From positions 2,604,001 to 2,668,000 of the forward strand of contig NZ_CP047156.1 in the NCBI RefSeq assembly GCF_009834025.1: DNA of 64,000 nucleotides. Reading direction: 5' to 3'. Below are positions 51,438-59,203 of this stretch, one piece after another. A program made the position numbers and the translations under genes. Position 1 is the first letter of the stretch. Each line of letters starts with the position of its first letter. This stretch comes from Epidermidibacterium keratini. Its GTDB lineage: Bacteria; Actinomycetota; Actinomycetes; Mycobacteriales; Antricoccaceae. The notes beneath the pieces were generated by a model, which searched no databases, had not been told where the DNA came from, and saw nothing but the letters and a program-made list of their open reading frames with translations.

Positions 51438-52430
51438 ATGACCCAGTCGACCCACAGCACGCCCGCAACGCTCGCCCCCGCATCGCAGACCGAGCTCGCG
51501 TTGAGCGTGCTGAGCAAGCAGACCGAGTCCGATGGAGTAGTCAGCCTGCTGCTCGGACACCCAGACGGGCGACGGCTACCGGACTGGACGCCGGGCTCGC
51601 ATATCGACCTCATGCTGCCGAGCGGCCTGACGCGCCAGTACTCGCTGTGCGGTGACCGGCAGGACCCCTCGACCTACCGCGTTGCCGTCCTGCGCGAGCG
51701 CGATGGCCGCGGCGGATCGGCGTACGTCCACGAGCACCTCCGCGAGGGCGAGCAGGTCCGCGTCGGCGGGCCCCGTAACAACTTCAACCTCGTGCCGGCA
51801 CAGCGATACCTCTTTATCGCCGGCGGAATCGGCATCACGCCCATCGTCGCGATGATCGAGGCGGCCGAGCGCCTGGGTGCGCAATGGAGTCTGCTCTACG
51901 GCGGTCGCACCCGCGACTCCCTCGCGTTCGCCGACGAGCTGATCGCCAAGTACGGCGACCGCGTGCGACTGCATCCGCAAGACGAGCTCGGGCTGCTGCC
52001 GATCGCCGACTACGTTGGCGAGCCCGCCCCTGGCACGGTCGTCTACTGCTGCGGGCCTGCGCCGCTGCTCTCGGCTGTCGCGGAGCACACGGTGAACTGG
52101 CCAACGGGCACCGTCCGGACCGAGAAGTTCGTGGCGAGTACGCCGAACGCACCGGTGCGCAACGATCCGTTCGAGGTCGTCCTCGCGCGGTCCGGGACAA
52201 GCGTCACGGTCGGCCCGGAACGGTCCGTGCTCGACGCTGTCCGCGATGCCGGCGCGCCGATTCTCTCCTCGTGCGAGCAAGGCCTGTGCGGCACCTGCGA
52301 GACCGGCGTACTCGAGGGCACCCCGGACCATCGCGACTCGCTGCTGGATGACGACGAACGCCAGCGCGGCGACTGCATGTTCATCTGCGTCTCGCGCTCG
52401 TGCGGCGACCGGCTCGTCCTCGACCTCTAA
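51438..52430 (+). CDS. Phthalate-dioxygenase-type reductase (FMN, NAD(P)H, C-terminal [2Fe-2S])
   Basis: A 330-residue class IA oxygenase reductase. The flavin-binding domain has RQYSLCGD, the NAD(P)H domain LFIAGGIGITPIVAMIE and YCCGPAPLL, and the C-terminal plant-type ferredoxin has CEQGLCGTC (Cys279, 284, 287) plus FICVS (Cys317). Similar in layout to VanB. ATG 51438 with GAAGGAA site. It ends 30 bases before the CYP199A-like P450, so it is most likely its redox partner, comparable to the reductase domain fused in CYP116B enzymes. A Rieske oxygenase partner is not present. Confidence 0.94.
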   Translation: MTQSTHSTPATLAPASQTELALSVLSKQTESDGVVSLLLGHPDGRRLPDWTPGSHIDLMLPSGLTRQYSLCGDRQDPSTYRVAVLRERDGRGGSAYVHEHLREGEQVRVGGPRNNFNLVPAQRYLFIAGGIGITPIVAMIEAAERLGAQWSLLYGGRTRDSLAFADELIAKYGDRVRLHPQDELGLLPIADYVGEPAPGTVVYCCGPAPLLSAVAEHTVNWPTGTVRTEKFVASTPNAPVRNDPFEVVLARSGTSVTVGPERSVLDAVRDAGAPILSSCEQGLCGTCETGVLEGTPDHRDSLLDDDERQRGDCMFICVSRSCGDRLVLDL

Positions 52431-52460
52431 CCCACATTGCCGCTGCCGCAAGGAGTTCTC

Positions 52461-53678
52461 ATGACTGCTCACCCAGATACCGCAGCTCGTCACGACGTCC
52501 CGCAGCTCGACGACGACCCGTTTGGTCCGCAGCTGCTGGAGGATCCACACGACTTCCATGCGCGGTTGCGCGACAGCGGGCCGGTCGTCCACCTGCCCAA
52601 GTACGACGTCTATGCCCTTGGCAGGTACGCCGAGGTGCGGGCCGCGCTGAGTGACTGGCAGCGGTTCATCTCCAGCGCGGGAGTGGGCTTGACCAACTTC
52701 CGCACCGAGACTCCGTGGCGGCCACCGAGTCTGCTGCTGGAAGCCGACCCACCGCATCACGATGCCCCCCGCGCCGTGCTCACCAACGTCCTGTCGATGC
52801 GAGCGTTGCGGCGGCTTCGCGAGCAGTGGTTCGCCGATGCCGAGGTACTCGCCGACGAGGTGCTGCAGCGCGGCGGTGAGATCGACGCGGTCAGCGAGCT
52901 GGCCGAGGTGTTCCCGCTTCGCGTCTTCCCCGATGCCGTCGGGCTGCAAAAGGAGGGCCGCGAAAACCTGCTGCCTTACGGCTCGTTCGCCTTCAACGCC
53001 TTCGGACCGCGCAACGCGCTGGTCGAGGCCGGCGAGGCCACCATCGGTGCGGTCTCGGCATGGATCGGTGAGCAGTGCGCGCGAGATCGCCTGGCAGAGG
53101 GTGGGTTTGGCGCGCAGATCTGGGCAGCGGCCGACCGCGGCGACATCACCCACGAGCAAGCGCCGCTGATGGTGCGCTCGCTGCTGACCGCCGGCGTCGA
53201 CACCACGGTCAACGGCATCTCGGCGGTGCTCTACTCGCTGGCCAGTCACCCAGAGCAATACGAGCTGTTGCGCGAGCATCCCGCACTGATCCGGGTCGCC
53301 TTCGACGAGGCGGTGCGCTTCGAGTCCCCGGTGCAGACGTTCTTCCGGCTCGCCGATGACGACGTACCGATCGGCGGCACGGTCATCGAGGCCGGCAGCA
53401 AGATCCTGATGTTCCTCGGCTCGGCCAACCGCGACCCGCAGCGCTGGGACGACCCTGACCGCTTCGACCTGCGGCGTGACCCGAGCGGGCACGTCGGCTT
53501 CGGGTTCGGGCTCCACCAGTGCGCGGGTCAGCACGTGGCCCGCTTGGAAGCCGAGGCGCTGCTCACCGCGCTGGTGCAGCGAGTGCGCCGCATCGAGCTG
53601 ACCGGTACGCCGCGGCGCAAGCACAACAACACCCTGCGCGCGTGGGACAGCCTGCCCATGCGGTTCCTGCCGGCATGA
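52461..53678 (+). CDS. CYP199A-like cytochrome P450 (para-substituted benzoate O-demethylase type)
   Basis: A 405-residue P450. Heme loop FGFGLHQCAG (Cys354), I-helix TAGVDTTVNG and ExxR in FDEAVRFESP. Many segments agree with CYP199A4 as I remember it (GVGLTNF, ETPWRPPSLLLEADPP, FNAFGPRN, ESPVQTFFR, LMFLGSANRDP, NNTLRAWDSLP). CYP199A enzymes oxidatively demethylate 4-methoxybenzoate and related para-substituted benzoates. AAGGAG site 8 bases before the ATG. The stop overlaps the IclR gene by 4 bases. The adjacent MFS transporter and regulator support an aromatic acid substrate. Confidence 0.93.
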   Translation: MTAHPDTAARHDVPQLDDDPFGPQLLEDPHDFHARLRDSGPVVHLPKYDVYALGRYAEVRAALSDWQRFISSAGVGLTNFRTETPWRPPSLLLEADPPHHDAPRAVLTNVLSMRALRRLREQWFADAEVLADEVLQRGGEIDAVSELAEVFPLRVFPDAVGLQKEGRENLLPYGSFAFNAFGPRNALVEAGEATIGAVSAWIGEQCARDRLAEGGFGAQIWAAADRGDITHEQAPLMVRSLLTAGVDTTVNGISAVLYSLASHPEQYELLREHPALIRVAFDEAVRFESPVQTFFRLADDDVPIGGTVIEAGSKILMFLGSANRDPQRWDDPDRFDLRRDPSGHVGFGFGLHQCAGQHVARLEAEALLTALVQRVRRIELTGTPRRKHNNTLRAWDSLPMRFLPA

Positions 53679-54484
53679 CCGGCAGACGGCCCGCTGAGCG
53701 CGCGGGTGAGCCCGCCGCCGGTGAGCCGTTACTGCGCAGGTTCGTGCGGATCTTCGAGGCGTTCACCGAGAAGGACACGGTGCTGAGCGTCTCGGAGATT
53801 GCCCGCCGCTCTGGGTTGCACCTCGCGACGGCATCCCGGCTCATCGGTCAGCTCGTCGACGAGGGCCTGCTGGCTCGTGATGGCGACGGCGGCGTCCAGA
53901 TCGGACTGCGGATCTGGGAGCTCGCCGCGCGAGCCCAGCCAGCGCTGAGCCTGCGCGATGCGGCACTGCCCTTCATGCAAGTGCTGCACGCGGGCATCGC
54001 TCAGCACACTCAGCTCGGCGTACTCGACGGCAACGAGGTGGTCTTCCTCGAGCGCCTGTCATCGCCCGGCGCGACGGTCAACTTCACCCGCGTCGCGACC
54101 CGGCTGCCGCTGACCCTGTCATCATCCGGGCTCGTGCTGCTCGCGCACGGCGGGTCCGAGCTGCTTGCGCAGGTGCTCGCCCAACCCCTACCGGCCAGGA
54201 CCGCCCACAGCATCGCCGATCCCCAGAAGCTGCGCAGCTTCCTCGACAACGTCCGCCGCGAAGGCTATGCGTTCTGCCCCGGGTTCCTCCACGAGGACAC
54301 CACCGGGATGGCGGCACCGCTGCGCAATCGCGCCGGGCACGTCGTCGGCGCCCTGTCGATCGTCGTCCCCAACGATCACCGCGCTCGCAGCGCACTACGC
54401 CCGTTACTGGAAAGCGCCCACCAAGCATCCGCCGTACTCAGTGCAAGCCCCGCTCGTCCCCGTCCCAACCAGGAGCAATCATGA
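53675..54484 (+). CDS. IclR-family transcriptional regulator
   Basis: A 269-residue regulator. The N-terminal winged helix (about residues 18-80) reads RIFEAFTEKDTVLSVSEIAR and TASRLIGQLVDEGLLARD; the C-terminal IclR effector domain (about 90-260) contains TRLPLTLSSSGLVLLA and GYAFCPGFLHEDTTGMAAPL. IclR proteins of this type usually control aromatic acid degradation. The gene overlaps both the P450 and MFS genes by 4 bases. Likely regulates its own operon through the palindrome at 51359. Confidence 0.94.
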   Translation: MTGRRPAERAGEPAAGEPLLRRFVRIFEAFTEKDTVLSVSEIARRSGLHLATASRLIGQLVDEGLLARDGDGGVQIGLRIWELAARAQPALSLRDAALPFMQVLHAGIAQHTQLGVLDGNEVVFLERLSSPGATVNFTRVATRLPLTLSSSGLVLLAHGGSELLAQVLAQPLPARTAHSIADPQKLRSFLDNVRREGYAFCPGFLHEDTTGMAAPLRNRAGHVVGALSIVVPNDHRARSALRPLLESAHQASAVLSASPARPRPNQEQS

Positions 54485-55905
54485 CCACACACATCCCTCC
54501 CACTGGCCAGCCGTTAGGGCCCGAGCAGACACCGCCGGATGACCAGCCGGGCTCGGACGACGTCCTCGCTCACGTCAGCACCGGCGCCATGACCCGAGCG
54601 CAGACGGTCGCGGTGCTGGTGGCGATCTTCCTCAACGTCATCGACGGCTTCGATGTGCTCGTCATGGCCTTCACCAGTACGTCGGTGGCGAGCTACTTCG
54701 ATCTCGCTCCCGACCAGCTCGGCTGGCTGTTGAGTGCCGGTCCGGTCGGCATGGCGATCGGTGCGATCTTCATCGCGCCGGTCGCCGACCGGATCGGCCG
54801 GCGGCCGGTCACCCTCGCCGCGCTGGTTGCGGTGACGGTGTTCATGGGGCTGTCGGCGATGGCAACGTCCGCGGGGATGCTCGGCATCATGCGCTTTGCC
54901 ACGGGGATCGGCGTCGGTGCGATGCTGCCCAACCTCACCACGTTTGTCTCGGAGTTCTCGACCGCGCGCTGGCGCGAGCCCGCAGTCACCTTGAACTCAC
55001 TGGGCTATGCGCTCGGCGGCTTGGTGGGCGGCGCGATCTCGGTGCCGCTGATCGCGAGCTATGGCTGGCGTGCCGCGTTCTGGCTCGGCGCGGGACTCGG
55101 GCTCGTCGGCCTGGTGGCCACGTGGCGGTTCGTGCCGGAGTCGATCCACTACCTGATCGGCCGGCGACCGGACGGGGCCCTCGAACGGGTCAACGGCGTC
55201 CTCGCCCGCATCGGCCGCGCGCCCGTCACTGCGCTGCCTGAGCTCACCCACCAAGAACGCGCCCGGTTCCGGGACATGTTCCGTGGCAGCCTCGGCCGGA
55301 CGACGATCCTGGTGTGGATCGCGTTCTTCTGCCTGCTGGCGGCGTTCTACTTCGCCAATAGCTGGACCCCGAAGCTGCTGGCCGACTCGGGTCTGAGCGA
55401 ACAGCAGAGCATCGTGGGCGGTGTGATGATCAGCCTCGGCGGTGTCGTCGGCGCGCTCGCCTTCGCCCTGCTCGCGATCCGGGCACCCGCTCGGCTGCTG
55501 GAGGTCGGCGTACTCATCTGCGGTGCGCTCAGCTTCGTCCTCTTCTCCTTCGTGCTGAGCAGTGCCATCCCCGCGCTGATCAGCGCCGTACTTGTCGGCA
55601 TCTTCATCAACGCGATGGTCGCCGGGATGTACGCCGTCGTCGTCACCCGCTACCCGGCCGCGATTCGCGGCGCCGGTGTGGGCTGGGGTGTCGGGTTCGG
55701 TCGGTTCGGCGCGATTCTCGCGCCCAGCATCGCCGGATCGCTGCTGGCCGCGGGGATGGAGCCGCGCAGCCTCTACTTCGTCTTCGCGGTCCCGATGGTG
55801 ATCGCGGCCGTCGCGGTCCTCTGCATCCGAAGCGGTGTGGCTAGCGACTTCGCGGTCGCCAAGCCGGAAGGGGAACCGAAGGGACGGGGGCTCGCCGCTT
55901 CCTAG
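54481..55905 (+). CDS. Aromatic acid:H+ symporter-type MFS transporter
   Basis: A 474-residue 12-helix major-facilitator protein. The N-terminal helix motif FLNVIDGFDVLVMAF carries the DGxD motif of the aromatic acid:H+ symporter (AAHS) family, and the loop 2-3 motif is ADRIGRRPVTLAAL. The cytoplasmic central loop is about 60 residues. It should import an aromatic acid for the P450/reductase pair. It overlaps the IclR gene (ATGA) and ends 10 bases before the LLM gene. Confidence 0.93.
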   Translation: MTTHIPPTGQPLGPEQTPPDDQPGSDDVLAHVSTGAMTRAQTVAVLVAIFLNVIDGFDVLVMAFTSTSVASYFDLAPDQLGWLLSAGPVGMAIGAIFIAPVADRIGRRPVTLAALVAVTVFMGLSAMATSAGMLGIMRFATGIGVGAMLPNLTTFVSEFSTARWREPAVTLNSLGYALGGLVGGAISVPLIASYGWRAAFWLGAGLGLVGLVATWRFVPESIHYLIGRRPDGALERVNGVLARIGRAPVTALPELTHQERARFRDMFRGSLGRTTILVWIAFFCLLAAFYFANSWTPKLLADSGLSEQQSIVGGVMISLGGVVGALAFALLAIRAPARLLEVGVLICGALSFVLFSFVLSSAIPALISAVLVGIFINAMVAGMYAVVVTRYPAAIRGAGVGWGVGFGRFGAILAPSIAGSLLAAGMEPRSLYFVFAVPMVIAAVAVLCIRSGVASDFAVAKPEGEPKGRGLAAS

Positions 55906-55915
55906 ACTGGCGCAC

Positions 55916-56839
55916 ATGGACCTACGAATCTTCATCGAGCCCCAGCAGGGAGCGTCGTACGACGACCAGCTCGCCGTCGCCCGCGCTACCGAAGAACTCG
56001 GCTTCGACGCGTTCTTCCGCAGCGACCACTACCTAGTGATGGGCGACGGCGACGGGCTGCCCGGCCCCACCGACGCGATGGTCACGCTCGCCGGCCTGGC
56101 GCGCGACACCACCAGCGTGCGGCTGGGGACCTTGGTGAGCTCGTCGACGTTCCGCTACCCGGGTGTGCTGGCAATCAGCGCCGCGCAGATCGACCAGATG
56201 AGCGGCGGCCGACTCGAGCTCGGCCTGGGCACCGGGTGGTACGAAGCCGAGCACCAGGCATACGGCATCCCCTTCCCGGCGCTCGGGGAGCGCTTCGAGC
56301 GGCTGGATGAGCAGCTGCAGATCCTCACCGGTCTGTGGGGTACGCCGGTCGGCGACACGTTCGACTTCTCCGGCGACTACTACACGATCACCGACTCGCC
56401 AGCGCTGCCCAAGCCGGCCCAGCCCGGCGGCGTACCGATCATCATCGGCGGGGGAGGGACGAAGCGTACGCCGCGGCTGGCCGCGCGGTACGCCGCCGAG
56501 TTCAACCGCGTTTTCGCACCTCTGGGTGAGATTGAGCAGCAGTTCGAGCGCGTGCGTCAGGCCTGCGAACGGATCGAGCGCGACCCGGCGACGATGGTGC
56601 TCTCGTGCGGCTTCGTGGCCTGCGTCGGGCGCGACGATGCCGAGGTCAGCCGGCGCGCCGCCGCGATCGGACGCGAGGTCAGCGAGCTGAAGGAGAACGG
56701 TCTGGCCGGGACGGTCGGCGAGGTCGCCGAGAAGCTGGAGCGGATCGCACAGACCGGCGCGACGCGGGTCTACTTCCAGGTGCTGGACCTGCATGACTTA
56801 GACCATCTGGCGCTCATCGCCGAGTACCTGCACAATTAG
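55916..56839 (+). CDS. LLM-class (F420-dependent type) oxidoreductase
   Basis: A 307-residue luciferase-like TIM-barrel protein. Starts MDLRIFIEPQQGASYDDQLA, followed by FRSDHYLVMGDGDGLPGPTD and GGRLELGLGTGWYEAEH; these match the actinobacterial F420-dependent group (TIGR03560-like). F420 itself is not visible in sequence, so the cofactor is inferred. ATG 55916; located 10 bases after the transporter, likely same operon. Confidence 0.9.
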   Translation: MDLRIFIEPQQGASYDDQLAVARATEELGFDAFFRSDHYLVMGDGDGLPGPTDAMVTLAGLARDTTSVRLGTLVSSSTFRYPGVLAISAAQIDQMSGGRLELGLGTGWYEAEHQAYGIPFPALGERFERLDEQLQILTGLWGTPVGDTFDFSGDYYTITDSPALPKPAQPGGVPIIIGGGGTKRTPRLAARYAAEFNRVFAPLGEIEQQFERVRQACERIERDPATMVLSCGFVACVGRDDAEVSRRAAAIGREVSELKENGLAGTVGEVAEKLERIAQTGATRVYFQVLDLHDLDHLALIAEYLHN

Positions 56840-56870
56840 TTGCAGCTGCTAAGTAAACGAGGAGTCGTCA

Positions 56871-58400
56871 ATGTATCCAGGCAAGTGGGCCAGCGAAGCG
56901 CCCGACCGCCCCGCCGCCGTACTCACCGAGACCGGTGAGGAGCTCACCTACGCCCAGCTTGAGGAGCGCTCTGCCAAGCTGGCGCACTGGTTCCGCGAGC
57001 AGGGCCTGCAGCGCGGTGACGTCGTGGCGTTGCTGGCGACAAACTCCCTGGAGCACTTCGAGATCTACTGGGCCGTGATGCGCTCGGGGCTGTACCTGAC
57101 CCCGATCAACTTCCACCTGCTGCCCTCCGAGGTCAGCTACATCCTCGACGACAGCGACGCCCAGGTGCTCATCGCCTCGGCCGACCTCGGCGATCTTGCC
57201 AAAGAAGCCCTGGCCGCAGCGCCAAAAGTGCGAAAGGCGCTGGCGTACGGCGGGCAGATCGACGGGTTCGAGGACTACGTCGCGGCGTACGCCGGTCAGC
57301 CGTCGGGCGATCTTGATGACGACCGCGCCGGACGCGCGATGCTCTACTCGTCGGGCACGACCGGCAAACCCAAAGGCGTGCGCCAGCCGCTGCCGGAGGA
57401 GTCGGTGAAGTCCGATGGCGACGGCGCGCTCAACGTCGTCGCGCCGATCTTCGGCTTCGGTGACCAGACTCGCTACTTGTCTCCGGCGCCGCTCTATCAC
57501 GCCGCCCCACTGCGCTACTCGGGCCAGATTCAGGTCTGGGGTGGGACCGTATATGTAATGCCGCGTTTCGATGCTGAAGACGCCCTGCGGCAGATTGACC
57601 GCTACCAGATCACCCACAGCCAGTGGGTGCCGACGATGTTCGTGCGGATGCTCAAGCTGCCCGAGCAGACCCGAGGTGAGTACGACGTGTCGAGCATGCA
57701 GGTCGCGATCCACGCCGCGGCGCCGTGCCCGCAGGACGTGAAGCGCGCGATGATCGATTGGTGGGGCCCGGTGCTGTGGGAGTACTACGCCGGCTCAGAA
57801 GGCAACGGCACCACGATCATCAACTCCGAGCAGTGGCTGACCAAGCCCGGCTCGGTCGGCAAACCGGCCACGACCGTCGTGCACATCTGTGACGACGAGG
57901 GCAACGAGCTGCCGGTTGGGGAGATCGGCAAGGTCTACTTCGAGTCCGAGCGTCCGCCGTTCGAGTACTACAAGTCCCCGGAGAAGACGGCCTCCTCGCG
58001 TCACCCGCGGCACGAGAAGTGGACTGCGATCGGCGATCTCGGGTACGTCGACGAAGACGGCTTCCTCTTCCTGGCCGAACGCCAGTCGTTCGTGATCATC
58101 TCCGGTGGAGTCAACATCTACCCGCAGGAGATCGAGGACGCGCTGACCATGCATCCGTCGGTGGGCGACGTCGCGGTCATCGGCGTGGACGACGCGGATC
58201 TTGGCGAAGTCGTGAAGGCGGTCGTCGAGCTGGTGGACGGCGTACCGGCGAACGATGACACCCGCGAGGCGCTGATGGAGCACCTGCGTGAGCGGGTCGC
58301 GAAGTACAAGCTGCCGCGCACGATCGACTTCACCGAGCGGCTGCCGCGGACGCCGACCGGCAAGCTGCGCAAGCACCAGCTCCGCGCTCAGTACCAGTAG
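56871..58400 (+). CDS. Acyl-CoA synthetase (AMP-forming, ANL family)
   Basis: A 509-residue adenylate-forming ligase. P-loop-like A3 motif YSSGTTGKPKGV (about 161-172), A5-type region WEYYAGSEGNGTT, A8 hinge GDLGYVDEDGFLFLAER and catalytic C-terminal Lys in PRTPTGKLRKHQL. N-terminus is slightly short, as in some FadD groups. It activates a carboxylate to the CoA thioester. Being last in the operon with P450, reductase and transporter, it probably acts on the aromatic or fatty acid processed there. Ribosome-binding site GAGGAG upstream. Confidence 0.93.
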   Translation: MYPGKWASEAPDRPAAVLTETGEELTYAQLEERSAKLAHWFREQGLQRGDVVALLATNSLEHFEIYWAVMRSGLYLTPINFHLLPSEVSYILDDSDAQVLIASADLGDLAKEALAAAPKVRKALAYGGQIDGFEDYVAAYAGQPSGDLDDDRAGRAMLYSSGTTGKPKGVRQPLPEESVKSDGDGALNVVAPIFGFGDQTRYLSPAPLYHAAPLRYSGQIQVWGGTVYVMPRFDAEDALRQIDRYQITHSQWVPTMFVRMLKLPEQTRGEYDVSSMQVAIHAAAPCPQDVKRAMIDWWGPVLWEYYAGSEGNGTTIINSEQWLTKPGSVGKPATTVVHICDDEGNELPVGEIGKVYFESERPPFEYYKSPEKTASSRHPRHEKWTAIGDLGYVDEDGFLFLAERQSFVIISGGVNIYPQEIEDALTMHPSVGDVAVIGVDDADLGEVVKAVVELVDGVPANDDTREALMEHLRERVAKYKLPRTIDFTERLPRTPTGKLRKHQLRAQYQ

Positions 58401-58551
58401 CGGTCACGAGGTCTCGAGGTCGTGAGGTCTCGACAACCGGCCTCGTTCCTCGGCCTGCTCGACCACCGAAACTCCTCGGCCTGCTCGACCACCGAAACTC
58501 CTCGGCCTGCTCGACCACCGAAACTCCTCGGTGTGCTCGACCGTCGATATC
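58401..58551. repeat. 26-bp tandem repeats in the intergenic mosaic element
   Basis: Units start at 58448, 58474 and 58500, with a degenerate fourth at 58526, exact period 26 bp, each CCTCGGCCTGCTCGACCACC followed by GAAACT. The left part (58403-58440) is a GAGGTCTCGACAACCGG piece. Lies between two convergent genes and can probably act as a bidirectional terminator. Confidence 0.85.
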
Positions 58552-58558
58552 CCGTGGG

Positions 58559-59203
58559 CTAGGGAAGTGGGGCCCGGGCGAGGGTGGTGGCTTCGGTCGC
58601 GTCGAGGCCGAGCATCACCAGCAGCCGCTCGACCATCTCGTCGCACCACGACTCGTCGACCGACTCCGGGGCCCCGAGCCAGAGGTGCAGCAGTCCGAGT
58701 AGCGATCCTCCGACGGAGACCGCAGCGACCTCGGGGCGGATGTCGGCGAAGCGGCCCGACTTCTGGCCGGCAACCAGCAGTCGGCGCAGCCGCGGGGCGA
58801 GGCCCGTCGTTGCATCGAGCAGCGACATTCCTTTGGTGGCGAGAACCTGGGCGATCTGCGGGTGGGTGATGACCAGCCGGCCGGTGTAACGCACGCCGAC
58901 CGCGAACGCCTCAGCCGGATCGGTGATGTCGGAGGTTGCCGCGTCAATGAGCGCGCCGTGCTCCTCAAGCACCTCGGCTACCGCGGCGTCAAACAGCTCC
59001 GGTTTGCTGGCGAAGTGGTTGTAGAACGAGCCGAGCCCGACGTCGGCGGCTTCAGTGATCTCGGCGATGGAGCGCTCGGCGTAGTGCGGGTTGACCAGCA
59101 TCTCGCGCGCCGCTGCGATGAGCCGCGCCCGCGTGCGGGCGCGCCGTCGGTCGTTGCGCCGCGGGGGAGCGGCGGCCTGATCAGCCGAAGACGTCGGTGA
59201 CAT
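58559..59203 (-). CDS. TetR-family transcriptional regulator linked to CYP102
   Basis: A 214-residue regulator. The helix-turn-helix is about residues 18-66 (RARLIAAAREMLVNP and SIAEITEAADVGLGSFYNHF). ATG 59203 was chosen; it overlaps the 3' end of the CYP102 gene by 23 bases, so the two are in one operon with the regulator last. It should repress the operon by binding near the CYP102 promoter (palindrome at 62390-62411), as BM3R1 controls P450-BM3 in Bacillus. The inducer may be a fatty acid. Confidence 0.93.
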   Translation of the reverse strand: MSPTSSADQAAAPPRRNDRRRARTRARLIAAAREMLVNPHYAERSIAEITEAADVGLGSFYNHFASKPELFDAAVAEVLEEHGALIDAATSDITDPAEAFAVGVRYTGRLVITHPQIAQVLATKGMSLLDATTGLAPRLRRLLVAGQKSGRFADIRPEVAAVSVGGSLLGLLHLWLGAPESVDESWCDEMVERLLVMLGLDATEATTLARAPLP

